From positions 1 to 45,063 of the forward strand of contig DXAU01000011.1 in the NCBI GenBank assembly GCA_019116885.1: a DNA stretch of 45,063 nt, given 5' to 3'. The stretch's first letter is position 1. The number at the start of each line of letters is the position of its first letter. Made by a program: the position numbers and the translations under genes. The stretch comes from Candidatus Mediterraneibacter pullistercoris. Its GTDB lineage: Bacteria > Bacillota > Clostridia > Lachnospirales > Lachnospiraceae. Positions 43,963 to 45,063 of this stretch are shown one piece after another. The notes beneath the pieces are model-generated. The model saw only the letters and a list, made by a program, of their open reading frames with translations, searched no databases and was not told the DNA's origin.

Positions 43963-45063
43963 CTACTCGCCGGCAAGATATTCTTCTTCCGCCCGGATCA
44001 CTTTCTCCATCGCCGCTTTTCCCGGCGCGCCGATGGTATTTCTCATCTCCACGCATGTCTTCATGCTGATGGCATCATAGATATCTTCCTCAAATACCGG
44101 GGAGATCGCTTTAAACTCCTCCAGGCTCATATCGTCCAGAGCGATCCCTTTATCTATACAATAGAGGACGAGCTGCCCTACGATCCCGTGGGCATCACGG
44201 AACGGCACTCCATGGTTCACGAGATAATCCGCCGCGTCCGTGGCATTGGTAAAGCCGTGTTTCGCACTCTCTTCCATCCTTCCGGCATTGAACTTCATCG
44301 TCCTTAACATGCCTGTAAACAGAGCCAGACACCCTTTCGTCGTATCGATGGCGTCAAATACAAATTCCTTATCTTCCTGCATATCCTTATTGTATGCAAG
44401 CGGAATTCCTTTCATAGTCGTAAGCAGAGCGGTGAGCGCCCCGTACACTCTTCCGGTCTTTCCCCGCACCAGTTCGGCGATATCCGGGTTCTTCTTCTGT
44501 GGCATGATACTGCTGCCTGTGCTGTAGGCATCATCGATCTCCACGAACTTGTACTCGTTGGAGTTCCAGATGATGACCTCCTCGGAAAATCTGCTCAGGT
44601 GCATCATCACCGTGGACATTGCCGAGAGGAGCTCGATCAGATAATCCCTGTCCGATACGGAATCCATGCTGTTGAGCGTAGGACCGTCAAAGTCCAGAAG
44701 CTCTGCCGTGTATTCTCTGTCCAGCGGGTATGTCGTCCCTGCCAGAGCACCGGACCCCAGCGGGCAGAGATTCATTCTCTTATAAATATCTTTCATGCGG
44801 GAACGGTCTCTCTTAAACATCTCGAAATATGCTCCCATGTGGTGAGCCAGGGTGATTGGCTGCGCTTTCTGCAGATGTGTAAATCCCGGCATATACGTCT
44901 CGAGATTCTCTTTCATCAGCTTTAAAAGCACTTCCAGCATCTCTTTTAAAAGTCCGTCAAGCTCGAGGATCTCATCTCTCGTGTAGAGCTTCATGTCGAG
45001 CGCCACCTGATCATTCCTGCTGCGTCCGGTGTGAAGTTTCTTTCCCGCGTCACCGATCCGGTC
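43963..45063 (-). CDS. argH: Argininosuccinate lyase (5' part outside window)
   Basis: 366 C-terminal residues; the reading frame stays open to the right edge, so the start is outside. Cleaves argininosuccinate to arginine and fumarate. The visible edge begins just before [10 protein letters not shown], and the fumarase-superfamily signature [12 protein letters not shown] is present with its catalytic serine loop. The frame contains internal Met/Val codons, but they are not starts because homology continues to the edge. Confidence 0.95.
   Translation of the reverse strand, partial: DRIGDAGKKLHTGRSRNDQVALDMKLYTRDEILELDGLLKEMLEVLLKLMKENLETYMPGFTHLQKAQPITLAHHMGAYFEMFKRDRSRMKDIYKRMNLCPLGSGALAGTTYPLDREYTAELLDFDGPTLNSMDSVSDRDYLIELLSAMSTVMMHLSRFSEEVIIWNSNEYKFVEIDDAYSTGSSIMPQKKNPDIAELVRGKTGRVYGALTALLTTMKGIPLAYNKDMQEDKEFVFDAIDTTKGCLALFTGMLRTMKFNAGRMEESAKHGFTNATDAADYLVNHGVPFRDAHGIVGQLVLYCIDKGIALDDMSLEEFKAISPVFEEDIYDAISMKTCVEMRNTIGAPGKAAMEKVIRAEEEYLAGE

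Overview
This window looks like chromosome from a spore-forming member of the Lachnospiraceae (Clostridium cluster XIVa). The evidence is a two-domain class II glycyl-tRNA synthetase, CodY, a CIRCE-controlled groESL operon, ATP-dependent PEP carboxykinase, the short clostridial/archaeal-type LeuC and LeuD, and an uninterrupted sporulation sigma-K gene without a pro-sequence. There is no tRNA, rRNA, CRISPR array, integrase, transposase or phage gene. Most genes lie on the minus strand.

Region by region. (1) 1-1773: glycyl-tRNA synthetase (cut by the window edge), recO and a small overlapping yqzL-like gene, with their own promoter. (2) 2020-5359: three small regulator modules: PadR + DUF1048-like membrane protein, a DUF134-NifX fusion with a His-rich tail, and PadR + DUF2812 membrane protein. 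Each has a recognisable promoter and palindromic operator. (3) 5388-13347: a co-directional catabolic gene cluster: transaldolase-VOC fusion, aldo/keto reductase, SDR, VOC protein, TIM-barrel PEP-hydrolase-family protein, Tm-1-like protein, ketose 3-epimerase and a XylH-type permease. Its upstream end is broken: the permease is joined in frame to a scrap of transketolase, which abuts a truncated alcohol dehydrogenase on the other strand. (4) 13689-14624: a YdhF-like aldo/keto reductase. (5) 14766-19543: era, an M16 metalloprotease and a membrane-anchored amidase. (6) 19827-23855: guaB and groESL. (7) 23898-29933: comM, dprA, topA, codY and a small unknown gene, apparently one operon. (8) 30139-33484: sigK, a chloramphenicol acetyltransferase-like gene and pckA. 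(9) 33675-45063: amino-acid metabolism (thrC, leuCD, asd, argH), two NhaC-family transporters, a FadR-type regulator and a trans-sulfuration-family PLP enzyme behind a FadR-like operator.

The most notable features are: the accessory block lying between era and yqzL-recO; the rearrangement scar at about 13.18-13.33 kb; a two-domain Tm-1 pair split by an in-frame TAG, where the second gene has no normal start codon in its own frame; the transaldolase-VOC fusion; a three-copy structured intergenic repeat, two copies of which directly abut terminators; and a 74-bp tandem repeat with a covarying hairpin inside groESL. I see no single complete, clearly new defence or mobile system. The best candidate for undescribed biology is the catabolic cluster of region 3, whose substrate I cannot assign.
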